Positions 53,646 to 63,502 of a stretch of 64,000 nt of DNA are shown here, piece after piece (positions within the stretch are counted from its first letter, which is position 1; each line of letters starts with the position of its first letter). The position numbers were made by a program, and so were the translations under genes. The notes below the pieces were generated by a model. The model saw nothing but the letters and a program-made list of their open reading frames with translations. It was not told where the DNA came from and did no database searches. Source of the DNA: Niabella yanshanensis (GTDB taxonomy: Bacteria; Bacteroidota; Bacteroidia; Chitinophagales; Chitinophagaceae). Where the stretch lies: assembly GCF_034424215.1 (NCBI RefSeq), contig NZ_CP139960.1, positions 620,001 to 684,000 of the forward strand, given 5' to 3'.

Positions 53646-54551
53646 TTAAAACCCGTGCGCATGGTAGTCATGTTCTACTGATCCATTGGCATAAAGTTTT
53701 AATATCGTATAACCTGGCGGTGTCTGTTTAAACCAACCCGGTCCTGCAGATTCATCACCTCCCGGTTCCCACCAATGACCGCTTACAGCGCCGGAGCTGC
53801 AGTAGGTTACTTTATTATAAATGGTTTCGTCCAGCAAGTGGTTATGCCCGCTAAGAAACAGTCTTACCTTATCCTTATGTTGATAAAACAGGTCTTTTAG
53901 CTTACGGAAATCACTATGTCCGCCACCCAGTAACTGAACAGTGGCGCTTAAAACAGGGTAATGCGACATCAGGGCCACATAATGACCAGCAGGTATCAAT
54001 GCCAGTTCTTTTTCCAACCATTGCATCTGTTCTTCATCAAGCATAATGCCCTTATGATTACCATCCAGTATAATGAAATGCCAGTTGCCCCTTTGTACCC
54101 TGAAGTACCGGTGAGGCATATTTAATCTTTTACCCACGTAAGGCTTGCCATACATTTCGTCTTCCTGGTTGGGTGCCTTCCACCAGGGATCATGATTACC
54201 TATACAGGAGTAGATTTCATATTTTTTGTCAAGACTGCTCCAGCATTCATCCCAGATATTCCATAACTGGTGCACTCGGTCTCGTACTACGCTATTGTAG
54301 GAGGCGTCGTATATAGAGTCACCACCATTCAGGAAAAAATCAGGTTTATGTTTTTTTACGATCTGTCTCAGGCTGCTTTTAAAACGATTGGGTGCATCGT
54401 AATCGGGCCGAATATGTACATCTGTTATATGGGCAACAGTCCATAGTTTTTTTGAGTTGCCGGCTGCTTCAAGAGCATGTAAAGTGTTATTGCCGAGCGT
54501 AAGGCCACCGGCAACCATGGCCAGCGATTTTAGTGCATCCCGTCTTTCCAT
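53646..54551 (-). CDS. Secreted metallophosphoesterase with Tat-like signal
   Basis: A protein of 301 residues from ATG 54551. It begins MERRDALKSL with an RR pair, then a hydrophobic stretch, so export by the Tat route is likely. Calcineurin-type motifs in order: 'ITDVHIRP', 'NGGDSIYD', 'CIGNHDPWW', 'LMSHYPVL' and 'SGHNHLL'. It should hydrolyse a phospho-mono- or diester in the periplasm. It converges on the regulator gene with 13 bases between the stops. Whether it belongs to the sialic-acid locus is not clear. Confidence 0.85.
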   Translation of the reverse strand: MERRDALKSLAMVAGGLTLGNNTLHALEAAGNSKKLWTVAHITDVHIRPDYDAPNRFKSSLRQIVKKHKPDFFLNGGDSIYDASYNSVVRDRVHQLWNIWDECWSSLDKKYEIYSCIGNHDPWWKAPNQEDEMYGKPYVGKRLNMPHRYFRVQRGNWHFIILDGNHKGIMLDEEQMQWLEKELALIPAGHYVALMSHYPVLSATVQLLGGGHSDFRKLKDLFYQHKDKVRLFLSGHNHLLDETIYNKVTYCSSGAVSGHWWEPGGDESAGPGWFKQTPPGYTILKLYANGSVEHDYHAHGF

Positions 54552-54557
54552 AATCAA

Positions 54558-55161
54558 TACATTTGGTTACACGAATATACTTGTTTCTATAAACAGAGCT
54601 TGCAAGACCTGATCAAAGGGGTGCAATTCAAATTTTCGCTTATGCTATAGTTCCTTTTGTAGATCCTTTTGAGCCTGTCGGGAAATCTCCAGAGCGATCG
54701 TATCAATTCCTCTTTGTTTGAAACAGAATATATCACTGCTACGCAGCTCAGATAACTGAGGAGTTATTATGGCAGCCATTAATACGATGCCGCTATGCGG
54801 CAATGATCACAATAATAAAAGCAGCATAGCTGCGATATATCAGTAAAACAATAATCACAAAGGGGGTGGAGCTGCATCGCAGCTATATATTAATGATTCA
54901 TGCATCCGCCCGGGGAAATCTCTACTATTTCCGAGACGCCTGCCCGTCCGGTCAGGCGGGCGTACCAGCACGGGCGGGCACTTCGGACGGCATGACTTTA
55001 GCGAAAATTTGAAATACACCTGATCAAAGAATAAAACAGCTAACTAAAAATTAATGATGATATGTTCCGAATATTTTTGAGAATAAAATGTACCTTCCTT
55101 GTGACACCGGCAATATATGGCTTAGGCGCACAATATTTTTTTACTTTAATGAAATCAAACA
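54558..55161. other. Gene-free spacer rich in short palindromes
   Basis: No credible reading frame. Three small perfect palindromes with three-base loops (54788-54802, 54821-54833, 54870-54884) are followed by a GC-rich inverted-repeat block (54937-54990) in otherwise AT-rich DNA. The promoter of the DUF202 gene must be near 55060-55160. Confidence 0.55.
54788..54990. repeat. Cluster of palindromic repeat elements
   Basis: TGCCGC-TAT-GCGGCA, GCAGC-ATA-GCTGC and AGCTGC-ATC-GCAGCT are followed by a block in which CGCCTG (54937) pairs with CAGGCG (54953), TGCCCG (54941) with CGGGCA (54975), and CCGTCCG (54944) with CGGACGG (54984). Such nested pairings are typical of dispersed intergenic repeats in Bacteroidota; copy number in this genome cannot be judged. 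Confidence 0.55.
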
Positions 55162-55539
55162 ATGGATAATCTTCCGGCTAAAAAGACCAACGATCACCTC
55201 GCTAATGAACGAACTTTTCTCGCCTGGATAAGGACGGCGATCGGCATTATGGGTTTTGGATTTGTGGTGGTTAAGTTCTCGCTATTTGTGAAGCAGGTTT
55301 CTATAATGTTGGGCAGGGAAACCGCGATACAGCAAAAAGGTTATTCAGCCATTATCGGTGTTATATTGGTTGCCGTTGGTGCATTGACTTCATTGCTGGC
55401 TTTTATTAATTACAAAAAGGTGAAACGGCAGATCGAAACAGACACATATCATAGTTCACCTGCCTTAATCACGGGTATTACTTTTGGAATTATTCTCGTC
55501 AGCATGTTGCTTATATGGTATTTGATAAAGAGTGTTTAA
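55162..55539 (+). CDS. DUF202 (YidH-like) membrane protein
   Basis: A protein of 125 residues with the DUF202 signature 'HLANERTFLAWIRTAIGIMG' at residues 12-31 and three membrane helices (about 25-48, 62-85, 102-123). Inner-membrane protein of unknown function. Stand-alone gene. Confidence 0.88.
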   Translation: MDNLPAKKTNDHLANERTFLAWIRTAIGIMGFGFVVVKFSLFVKQVSIMLGRETAIQQKGYSAIIGVILVAVGALTSLLAFINYKKVKRQIETDTYHSSPALITGITFGIILVSMLLIWYLIKSV

Positions 55540-55725
55540 TACAAAAGGCCTTATCGATTTATTGCTATAAAATATAAAGGTACCCCCTTTAAGCATCTTT
55601 TTATAAGCCAATTAACCGTGAAAAGCTTTTTTTCACCCGATTCTTAATTTAGTTTTAAAATACCGTTTATCGTTTGTTTTAAGGCTTTATACTGAATTAT
55701 TTAGCTTATTTTTGCCGGCTCTAGA

Positions 55726-55968
55726 ATGGAACATTATTTTGAATTGCCCCTGAAATACAGGGAAGAAGATCGGATGCTGAAGGGAAGACTGGTAACTTTT
55801 GCTTATTCCTATAAGTTCTATATTATAATAGACGGGAAAGAACTGGTTTTTGAAAGAGATGATGAGCATAATTTCCGGGTTGTAGCAACAGAATCTCACC
55901 ATGAAAACATGATAGACCGGGAATTGCTGGCGCATATTATTGAAGCGCTCGAACGACGGGCAGCCTGA
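55726..55968 (+). CDS. Small hypothetical protein
   Basis: An 80-residue cytoplasmic protein rich in E, R and aromatic residues: 'HYFELPLKYREEDRMLKG', 'YKFYIIIDGKELVFERDD', then a C-terminal helix. The beta-strand start and codon pattern look real, and it lies 69 bases before DNA polymerase IV on the same strand. No family recognised. It could be co-transcribed with dinB. Confidence 0.65.
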   Translation: MEHYFELPLKYREEDRMLKGRLVTFAYSYKFYIIIDGKELVFERDDEHNFRVVATESHHENMIDRELLAHIIEALERRAA

Positions 55969-56037
55969 TTTTTCTGCAGCATTCGCAATGATTGGTCTAC
56001 TGGCGTCATCGACCCCCAACGAAAAAGCTTTACCTGA

Positions 56038-57126
56038 ATGGATGCTGCAAAATTCCATCGAAAAATTATTCATATCGACATGGATGCATTTTATGCATCT
56101 GTAGAACAAAGAGACTTTCCTGACTACAAGGGGAAACCACTGGTGGTGGGCGGTTTGCCTGAGGGGCGAGGCGGCGTAGTAGCTACAGCCAGTTATGAGG
56201 CCAGGAAGTTTGGGATACGATCAGCCATGCCGTCTAAAACGGCCCAACGTCTTTGTCCCCAGGCTATTTTTGTATTTCCCCGTTTTGATGCTTATAAGGC
56301 CGTTTCCAGCCATATCAGGGAAATTTTTCACCGTTATACTGACATTATCGAACCCTTATCTTTAGACGAAGCTTATCTTGACGTTACAAGCGACAAGCAA
56401 AATATTGGTTCCGCCCTCGACATTGCCAAACTGATCAAGCAAGCCATCAAAAGTGAGTTAGAACTGACTGCATCGGCAGGCATTTCGATTAATAAATTTG
56501 TGGCGAAAATTGCTTCTGATATGAACAAGCCGGATGGCCTAACCTTTATTGGCCCTTCGCGCGTTGAGCAATTTATGGAAGGCCTGGCAGTTGAAAAGTT
56601 TTATGGTGTGGGAAAAGTAACAGCTACGCGTATGAAAGCAATGGGATTGCATACCGGAGCAGATCTGAAAAAGCTGTCAGAAACAGAGATGATACAATAT
56701 TTTGGCAAGCCGGGTAAATTTTATTACCAGATTGTCCGGGGTATCGACAACCGGGAGGTACAGCCGCAGCGCGAAACAAAGTCTGTAAGTGTAGAAGATA
56801 CTTACCAGGAAGACCTCACCACCAGGGAAACCATGGCTCCGGAGTTGAGCATATTAACAGAAAGACTGGCCAAACGGCTACAGCGCTCTGGTTTGAAAGG
56901 CAAAACCGTAACAGTAAAATTTAAATTTCACGACTTTACATTGATCACCCGGAGCCTTTCAGCAAACAGTTTTATTAACGAAACAGAAGACATACAACAG
57001 GCCGTTATTACTATCCTGAACAATGCACCTATTGAAGGTAAAAGGATACGGCTATTGGGTGTAGGCCTCTCCAATTTTGAAAAAAATAAAGGCAGTGAAG
57101 ATGAGATACAGCTAAAACTGTTTTAG
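56038..57126 (+). CDS. dinB: DNA polymerase IV (Y-family)
   Basis: A protein of 362 residues, full length. Catalytic motifs 'IHIDMDAFYASVEQR' (about 11-25) and 'SLDEAYLDV' (about 113-121), helix-hairpin-helix 'FYGVGKVTATRMKAMG', and a little-finger domain. It ends with QLKLF, a clamp-binding pentapeptide. Performs translesion synthesis. Its stop overlaps the 3' end of the convergent histidine kinase gene by four bases. Confidence 0.95.
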   Translation: MDAAKFHRKIIHIDMDAFYASVEQRDFPDYKGKPLVVGGLPEGRGGVVATASYEARKFGIRSAMPSKTAQRLCPQAIFVFPRFDAYKAVSSHIREIFHRYTDIIEPLSLDEAYLDVTSDKQNIGSALDIAKLIKQAIKSELELTASAGISINKFVAKIASDMNKPDGLTFIGPSRVEQFMEGLAVEKFYGVGKVTATRMKAMGLHTGADLKKLSETEMIQYFGKPGKFYYQIVRGIDNREVQPQRETKSVSVEDTYQEDLTTRETMAPELSILTERLAKRLQRSGLKGKTVTVKFKFHDFTLITRSLSANSFINETEDIQQAVITILNNAPIEGKRIRLLGVGLSNFEKNKGSEDEIQLKLF

Positions 57127-59030
57127 GTAATGGTAACGGGTGCTGAAAGAGGTTCCGGCTCCTCATAGGGTTTGAAGTAAACAATAAACTCACTACCTTT
57201 TCCCAACTGGCTTTTTACCACAATACGCCCCCCGTTTTCATCAATAAATTGTTTGATCAGGAGTAACCCTAAACCCGTTCCTGCTTCTTCATTGGTTCCT
57301 GTTTGCGATATTATCCGGCCAGAAGCCTGGAACAATTTCTCCAGCTTTTTTTCTGTCATGCCCGTACCGGTATCGCAAATGTGAATGGCGGTATAATCCT
57401 GCCCAAAACTATATTTCACTTCAATCAAACCATTATCCGGAGTAAACTTGATGGCATTGCTGATGATATTTTGCAAAATGATCTGTACATGAGTGGGGGA
57501 AGCCGTAACAAATACCTCCTTATCGCATTGATGTTTTAGTACCTGCTTTTTTTGCCCGGCAGCAGCATTATATAATGAGAAAATTTTCTCTGTGGTTGCT
57601 GTAAGATCCACTTTTTCTGGTTGGGCATTGACGCCGGCCTGCAAACTTACTGCCCAAACAAGCAGGTTATTGATCAATTCAGAAACACTGATCACGTGCC
57701 GGTGAAAGTTTTCAAAAATAAAGTCTCTGTCTGCTTCTTCCAATACGCCCGACCGCAATAGTTCCATAGCCTGTATCACCGAAGTGAAAGGGCTGCGCAG
57801 ATCGTGGCCAATCACCGATAAAATACGGTCTTTAACTGCGTTGATGGAAAGCAGCTTTTCTTTCTGCCGGGTAATTTCTTCATTACGCTCCTGCAACACA
57901 CGGTTTAGCACTCTTTTATGACCAATATTTTGCTTCAAAAGGAGCAACATTGCTACTAATACCATCGAAAACAGCGAACCCAATACAATAACGAGCCGGT
58001 TCTTTTTTATCACCTGCTTATTCACCTCAATTTCTGTTTCGAGCTCCGCATTTTCACTTTTTTTCTCCTGCAGATGCAGGTAATTGATATTGTTATCCTT
58101 TTTTTCATTCAACAGGCTATCACGGTACGAACGGGCAATTTCCTTATAATGATAACCTTCTTTATAATTACCTAAAGCTGCGTAGCATTTTGAAAGAATA
58201 TGAGCCGACCGTTCAATATCCCACTTGACATTTAATTTTCGGGCTAAATGGAAGCTTTGTTCGCCATTATTTAACGCAGCTTCATACCGCTTTAACTCAT
58301 AAAGTGTTTGCGCCTTGCCGGAATAGGCAAAACTTTTTTCCCAGTCATCCTGGTAGTCTTTAAAATGTAGCGCAGAATCATAGAATACTAAAGCCTGTGC
58401 ATAATTCTTTGCATTGTAGTTTAATTCTCCAATCCTGTTCAGCGACATTTGGGTGAGATGACCGTTTTTATTTTTAAGGGCCAGCCAAAGTGCCATACGC
58501 AGGTTCCCGAAGGCGCTATCAAATTTTTGAAGGTCGCCCTGGCAAAGCCCTATATTAAAATAGTTGGCAGCCATGCGTAAACTGTCCTTCGACCGCATGT
58601 TAATGATCAACGCCTTTTTAAATTCCTCAATAGCATCTTCAAACCTGTCTTGTCCCAGGTAAACCAATCCCCGCATGTTTACAGCATTAGCCAGGCCGGT
58701 AGGGTAGCTGATGTTCTTAATAATGGCTAACGACGAATCGGTATGAATCAATGATTCGAAGAACGAGCCCTTAATGTAATAAGCCTTGGCCAGGTTATTA
58801 TGAGCTTTCGCAGTTTCTGTAGCTATTCCTGATTGTTTTGCTATCAATAAAGCCTGGTTGCATAAAAGTATAGCGCTGTCAGGATTTTTATAAAAGTATC
58901 CTTCAGCAAGCTTATTGACCGAGACTACCTTACCCGAGTCAGCAGGTTCACCCACCGGCTCTCCCCAGGCAGGCAATGCAATAACGAATGTAAGCAGTAC
59001 AAAAAATATAGACAAGTAGTATTTGAACAT
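57123..59030 (-). CDS. TPR-containing sensor histidine kinase
   Basis: A protein of 635 residues from ATG 59030; the frame extends to 59090 but only 59030 begins a signal-like segment (ending PAWG). TPR repeats occupy about 50-330, then a coiled coil, one membrane helix (about 342-362), a HisKA domain with His near 409 ('VIGHDLRSPFTSV') and a HATPase domain ('NIISNAIKFTPDNG', 'DTGTGM', 'GTGLGLLLIKQF'). No response regulator is adjacent, so it is an orphan kinase in this window. Confidence 0.88.
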   Translation of the reverse strand: MFKYYLSIFFVLLTFVIALPAWGEPVGEPADSGKVVSVNKLAEGYFYKNPDSAILLCNQALLIAKQSGIATETAKAHNNLAKAYYIKGSFFESLIHTDSSLAIIKNISYPTGLANAVNMRGLVYLGQDRFEDAIEEFKKALIINMRSKDSLRMAANYFNIGLCQGDLQKFDSAFGNLRMALWLALKNKNGHLTQMSLNRIGELNYNAKNYAQALVFYDSALHFKDYQDDWEKSFAYSGKAQTLYELKRYEAALNNGEQSFHLARKLNVKWDIERSAHILSKCYAALGNYKEGYHYKEIARSYRDSLLNEKKDNNINYLHLQEKKSENAELETEIEVNKQVIKKNRLVIVLGSLFSMVLVAMLLLLKQNIGHKRVLNRVLQERNEEITRQKEKLLSINAVKDRILSVIGHDLRSPFTSVIQAMELLRSGVLEEADRDFIFENFHRHVISVSELINNLLVWAVSLQAGVNAQPEKVDLTATTEKIFSLYNAAAGQKKQVLKHQCDKEVFVTASPTHVQIILQNIISNAIKFTPDNGLIEVKYSFGQDYTAIHICDTGTGMTEKKLEKLFQASGRIISQTGTNEEAGTGLGLLLIKQFIDENGGRIVVKSQLGKGSEFIVYFKPYEEPEPLSAPVTIT

Positions 59031-59338
59031 GTAGAGAAGCAGTTGTTGAGAAGGAAAGAAGAAGTTATAGTGATCATGACTTCCGGTCATTCTATTTTAT
59101 CAACGATAAAAACCAGTAATGCAAAAGAGGATGTCATAGCCTGTTATTGAAATTAATTACGCCGGTCTGGTAACCACCGGTTCTCATTATCAGTTTAATT
59201 TTGACACTTTGTAACAAAAATAGGTATATATAAGCTTAAGACCTTAATATATAAAGGGTAATTTGCAGAGTCCGGAAACAGTAATTAATATAACCGAGCC
59301 TGAACAGGAAGTAAACTATTGATCGCATTTCCCCGGGC

Positions 59339-60214
59339 TTAATTGATGCGATTGGGTTCCACATGCACCAATACATTGCCCAAATTGGGAATCTGATTTG
59401 TAAGGTAGTCTTTTAGCTGGTGAGCAATATCGTGCCCTTCCCGTACAGAGATGGCTCCGTTTACGATAGCATGAAGATCCACATGGTATCTCATTCCCGA
59501 CTTACGAACAAAACATTTCTCAGTAGCCATAACTCCATCCACCTGCAGCGATTTTGCTCTTATTTCATCAACAAGGTCGTCGTAAACATGTTCATCCATA
59601 ATTTCTCCCAGCGCCGGCCTGACTATATGGTAACAGTTGTATAAAATAAATGCTGATGCTGCGAGCGCCGCCCAGTCATCGGCTGTTTCATAACCTTTGC
59701 CCATTACCAGTGAAATGGTTATACCTATAAATGCGGTAATGGAAGTAATCGCATCGCTACGGTGATGCCATGCATCCGCCTTCAGCGATGAGCTATTGGT
59801 TTGCCTGCTTTTCCGGATAACGATCTGGTAAGAAATTTCTTTCCAGAGTATGATACCACCCAGTACGAATAAGGTCCAGGGTTCGGGCAACTCGTGAGGT
59901 GTATTAATATTCTGAATGCTTTCGTAAGCTATTATGGTAGCAGAAACTACTAGAAAAGCCACTACCAGGAAAGTGATCAGCGGTTCAATACGTCCATGTC
60001 CGTAGGGATGGTTCTCATCAGCGGGTCTTTTAGCATATTTGAGTCCAAGCAATACCAATACCGATGAAAATATGTCAGTTGTAGACTCAATTGCATCGGC
60101 AATCAGCGCATACGAATTGCCAAAAAAACCAGCAATGCCTTTTACTAATGCAAGAAGAGTATTTCCAGCAATACTAAAGTAAATGGTCTTTATAGCAGAT
60201 TGCTCATTACTCAT
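59339..60214 (-). CDS. Cation diffusion facilitator family transporter
   Basis: A protein of 291 residues from ATG 60214 (the frame is open to 60295, but the extra residues precede the typical start). Six membrane helices; metal-site motifs 'YALIADAIESTTD' and 'DAWHHRSDAITS', the 'HPYGHGRIEPL' loop, and a C-terminal cytoplasmic domain ('YHVDLHAIVNG'). Exports divalent cations such as Zn2+ or Fe2+/Mn2+. Divergent from the dipeptide epimerase gene. Confidence 0.9.
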   Translation of the reverse strand: MSNEQSAIKTIYFSIAGNTLLALVKGIAGFFGNSYALIADAIESTTDIFSSVLVLLGLKYAKRPADENHPYGHGRIEPLITFLVVAFLVVSATIIAYESIQNINTPHELPEPWTLFVLGGIILWKEISYQIVIRKSRQTNSSSLKADAWHHRSDAITSITAFIGITISLVMGKGYETADDWAALAASAFILYNCYHIVRPALGEIMDEHVYDDLVDEIRAKSLQVDGVMATEKCFVRKSGMRYHVDLHAIVNGAISVREGHDIAHQLKDYLTNQIPNLGNVLVHVEPNRIN

Positions 60215-60335
60215 TTCAACAATATTTTGCGACGATAGAAGGATTACGGATAAACGGGCATGCAAGATAGGGCTTTGTGCAGTTAAAACCCTCAATAAGT
60301 AAATAACAGTTCTCCCATTAATTCCTTTTCGTTTT

Positions 60336-61400
60336 ATGAAAAAGGAATTGTTTTTTTGCAGGAAACAATATAAAGTGAAGCTGGAATATTACCCCCACAA
60401 TTTAAAATTCAGACACCCCTTTACTATTTCGAAGGGTACCAAAACTCATCAGCCCACATTAATAGTAATGTTAGAGCATTTTGGCATCCGGGGGTATGGG
60501 GAGGCGCCCGCCATCACTTATTATGATATCACCGTTGAAAAAATGATGGAGGACTTACAAGCCAAACATACCCTTATCGAAAGGTTTGCGTTTACCGAGC
60601 CCGACCGTTACTGGCATTTCCTGCATCATCTGTTACCTAAAAACCCATTTTTGGTGTGTGCGCTGGATATGGCCGCCTGGGATATTTTTGGAAAGATGTC
60701 GCGGAAACCTTTGTATCAGCTTTGGAAAGGAAATATTACCAAAAGCCCGTTAACCGATTATACTATCGGTATAGATACCATAGAGAAAATGACGGACAAA
60801 CTGAAAGAACGTCCCTGGCCCATATATAAAATAAAAGTGGGTACGGCCGATGATATTGGTATTGTAAAGGCACTCCGCAACCAAACTGATGCAGTATTAA
60901 GAGTAGACGCCAATGCCGGCTGGGACCTGGAAACGGCCCTGCAACTGATCCCTCAGTTAAAAGATTTAGGGGTAGAACTGGTTGAACAGCCCCTGGCAAA
61001 GGATAACTGGGAGGGTATGAAAGTACTGTTTGAGCAATCAACACTACCGTTGATCGCCGACGAAAGCTGCGTGGCTGAGACGGACGTAGCGAAATGCGAA
61101 GGACATTTTCACGGGGTGAATATTAAACTCACCAAATGCAGTGGTATCACGCCGGCATTGCGAATGATACCCGATGCCCGTAAACGCAATTTAAAGGTAA
61201 TGCTGGGATGCATGAATGAAAGTTCTGTTGGTTCTGCAGCCATGGCACATCTGGCGCCGTTGGTAGATTACCTGGATATGGATGGTCCGTTACTGCTGGG
61301 AGAAGATGTAGCTACAGGTATTGATTATGACAACGGAAAGATTATCTACAACGGGCTACCGGGTTTGGGTATAGGTTATAAAGGTTCCTTCAATAAATAA
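60336..61400 (+). CDS. Dipeptide epimerase (enolase superfamily)
   Basis: A protein of 354 residues. Muconate-lactonising subgroup of the enolase superfamily: base K-x-K in 'IYKIKVGT', metal ligands D ('RVDANAGW'), E ('LVEQPLAK') and D ('IADESC'), and second base K in 'NIKLTKCSG'. This pattern is that of L-Ala-D/L-Glu epimerases, which recycle muropeptides. Substrate specificity within the group cannot be fixed by motif alone. Confidence 0.82.
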   Translation: MKKELFFCRKQYKVKLEYYPHNLKFRHPFTISKGTKTHQPTLIVMLEHFGIRGYGEAPAITYYDITVEKMMEDLQAKHTLIERFAFTEPDRYWHFLHHLLPKNPFLVCALDMAAWDIFGKMSRKPLYQLWKGNITKSPLTDYTIGIDTIEKMTDKLKERPWPIYKIKVGTADDIGIVKALRNQTDAVLRVDANAGWDLETALQLIPQLKDLGVELVEQPLAKDNWEGMKVLFEQSTLPLIADESCVAETDVAKCEGHFHGVNIKLTKCSGITPALRMIPDARKRNLKVMLGCMNESSVGSAAMAHLAPLVDYLDMDGPLLLGEDVATGIDYDNGKIIYNGLPGLGIGYKGSFNK

Positions 61401-61442
61401 ACAGATGGTTTCTTTTGTAGCCGGTTGAACATTAGCCAAGGG

Positions 61443-61787
61443 TTATTTTTTCTTGGAAGCTTTAGCCCTGGGATTATAATCCAGGCAAAGCCTGATCCAG
61501 TATGTAAGAGCTTTTGCGGTTTGCAATACTTCCGGTTCCACATAGCAATAACCCGGCAATTCCTTGCCTCTCATGATCATGGGCTGATAACCCGGCGCTT
61601 CAGCCAATAGGGTATTGAGCGCAGGATCATAACGGCACATGAGCCGGTTGCCGGCAACATTTACACACATTTTGCCATTTACCATAAAAGCCAGCCCGCT
61701 AAACATGGTCTTTTCTTCTACCACTATATCGGACTTTTGTTGCAGGTATTGCCTTACACGGTCGGCCAGGCGGGTATCGTATGCCAT
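61443..61787 (-). CDS. TfoX N-terminal domain protein
   Basis: A 114-residue protein with a single TfoX N-terminal domain: 'VEEKTMFSGLAFMVNGKMC', 'NRLMCRYDP' and 'ELPGYCYVEPEVL', ending in a basic tail (PRAKASKKK). Stand-alone TfoX-N proteins are common in Bacteroidota; their role is not established and differs from the two-domain competence regulator. Convergent with the epimerase gene. Confidence 0.85.
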   Translation of the reverse strand: MAYDTRLADRVRQYLQQKSDIVVEEKTMFSGLAFMVNGKMCVNVAGNRLMCRYDPALNTLLAEAPGYQPMIMRGKELPGYCYVEPEVLQTAKALTYWIRLCLDYNPRAKASKKK

Positions 61788-61862
61788 AAGTGATGATTGA
61801 GATAGCTAAAGTATGCAATTTAAGAATTAGAGATGAGCGATAGCAGACAGATATTGAACTTT

Positions 61863-61932
61863 ACCGCAAAGACGCAAAGTCGCGAAGAAGGCAAATTATC
61901 GAAGTTCCTTGCGTCCCTGCGCCTTCGCGGTT
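61863..61932. repeat. Long imperfect inverted repeat with CGCAAAG core
   Basis: ACCGCAAAGACGCAAAG (61863 on) mirrors a downstream arm of CTTGCGTCCCTGCGCCTTCGCGGT (ending about 61931) with several mismatches. This CGCAAAG-type intergenic element is a familiar dispersed repeat in Bacteroidota. It lies between the TfoX-domain gene and the next gene and could double as a terminator. Confidence 0.5.
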
Positions 61933-62014
61933 AAAAAATTCATTTAGCTATCTTTACGCTACCCAACGGGGTACGTTCTACCTAACCCGCGAATCAGTAT
62001 TTTTACCCATCGTT

Positions 62015-62317
62015 ATGGATCAACGGGAAATCAATCGACAAAAAAACAGCCGTCTGTCGCTGGCGCTTATTGCATTAAACACATTACTGGTATTATGCCT
62101 GGTTGTAACGGGCAACCTTTCGGAAGATGAGTCAGCATTGAACCTATTGCTGGCCGGCATTATGGCTACGTTGCTGCTGGGTATTTTCGCCTTTAGCTAT
62201 AAGGGCAAAGCCTACCGGTTCGGTAAGTGGTTGTTCGGTATTATACTATTGATTACGCTCGGCTACGGTGCTTTGATCTGGTATGCATTTCAGCTGGGTA
62301 AAGCTTTTCAGCATTAA
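62015..62317 (+). CDS. Small membrane protein, three helices
   Basis: A 100-residue protein with a short basic cytoplasmic N-terminus (DQREINRQKNSR) and three hydrophobic helices (about 15-36, 43-65, 75-95). No family recognised. It is 9 bases upstream of the next gene, so the two are likely one transcript. Confidence 0.65.
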   Translation: MDQREINRQKNSRLSLALIALNTLLVLCLVVTGNLSEDESALNLLLAGIMATLLLGIFAFSYKGKAYRFGKWLFGIILLITLGYGALIWYAFQLGKAFQH

Positions 62318-62326
62318 AGAACAGCC

Positions 62327-63016
62327 ATGAAGCTCAACGGCGTTAATAAATTATTTATAGCTATAGCCATTGGTTTAACAGGCCTGCATGTATACCGGGT
62401 GCTTCATTACCGGGCCTGGGATCGTTATTATTACTTTACCAATATCTGCACACCGACCGGTCATCCTGCTTATGTACGCGATGCTTACTTTATAACGGCA
62501 AATGGAGAGGGGCTTAGCACGATCCGCTACGATGAATCTAATCATTTTCAAACCAGCTGGAAGGAATTTTATTTTTTCCCCGAAACCCACGAAAAGGAGC
62601 GTTTACCCCAAAAACTGGTAGTAAAGTATGTGAGCTACCGCGAGAGAAAATTTTACAGGGACACCATCAGTCTGCCGGTTGATACAATAAAGTGGCTGAC
62701 AGATCAGATACTAATGGAAAGAAAAGCCACGGATATTTACTACCGGGGCAGGGACGTGCAGGGAGTCACTTTTTTAGTAGGGATTGCCAATAATGGTAAT
62801 ATTTTGGTATGGTTGAAAGGAGAGGGTGTAGAACACTTGGTGATACGAACCCGAATAAAGCCTATCAGACCTGGTAAAGATGATACCTATTACGATGGCC
62901 AAACCATGACAACAGATGCTTATATAAAACTACATTTTAGGGGGTTGGATGATAGCCTCAAGGCCAGGATATATACAGGATGGCAAGCCGAAGCGAATTA
63001 TAAAGATAGTTTATGA
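62327..63016 (+). CDS. Hypothetical membrane-anchored protein, DUF2931-like
   Basis: A 229-residue protein with one N-terminal hydrophobic anchor (about 8-24). The body contains 'PQKLVVKYVSYRERKFYRDT' and 'VGIANNGNILVWLKGEG', reminiscent of DUF2931 proteins (the 'G-G-V-VWL-G-G' stretch). The match is weak. Function unknown. Follows the small membrane protein at 62015. Confidence 0.5.
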   Translation: MKLNGVNKLFIAIAIGLTGLHVYRVLHYRAWDRYYYFTNICTPTGHPAYVRDAYFITANGEGLSTIRYDESNHFQTSWKEFYFFPETHEKERLPQKLVVKYVSYRERKFYRDTISLPVDTIKWLTDQILMERKATDIYYRGRDVQGVTFLVGIANNGNILVWLKGEGVEHLVIRTRIKPIRPGKDDTYYDGQTMTTDAYIKLHFRGLDDSLKARIYTGWQAEANYKDSL

Positions 63017-63502
63017 TAAGGTAGTTGAAGGGCAGTCTGTAGATATCGTCCAAGGGATACCAGGATTATATCTATACGTAGTATTCAGCGCCGACACCTC
63101 ACTCCGCACAGCCATTATCTGTTTAACCTTCCACCTTCTCCAGGTCACTTACTATTACATCTCGCCGTCCGTTGGCACAATTAGACAAAACAATGAACAA
63201 TATAGTTCCCAGGTATTTAGTTTCTTCGTTTTAACAATAAATTATTGCTTCTAAAGCTTCAATGCATTGTTTGCTGAATGAAATATTGTACTACAGCTTA
63301 GAGAAGACGACGAATTGCCCCGGTAAATAGGAAGTTTATTCAAAACTACACCTGTACGTTACAAGTTATATCAGTCGAATCAATGAAATGACCAGTTATT
63401 ATATCGTTGATGATATATGCTGGAATAATATAGTAATGGGAGAGAGCCCGCCCATTTTGCTAAAACGATTTAGTTATATTTTAAACACAAGACAACGCCA
63501 GT
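63017..63502. other. Gene-free spacer
   Basis: Nothing credible on either strand; short frames present are broken and lack signal or codon structure. The promoter of the IPT/TIG lipoprotein probably lies in its last 60 bases, where TATATTTT (63475-63482) resembles the TAnnTTTG box. Confidence 0.45.
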
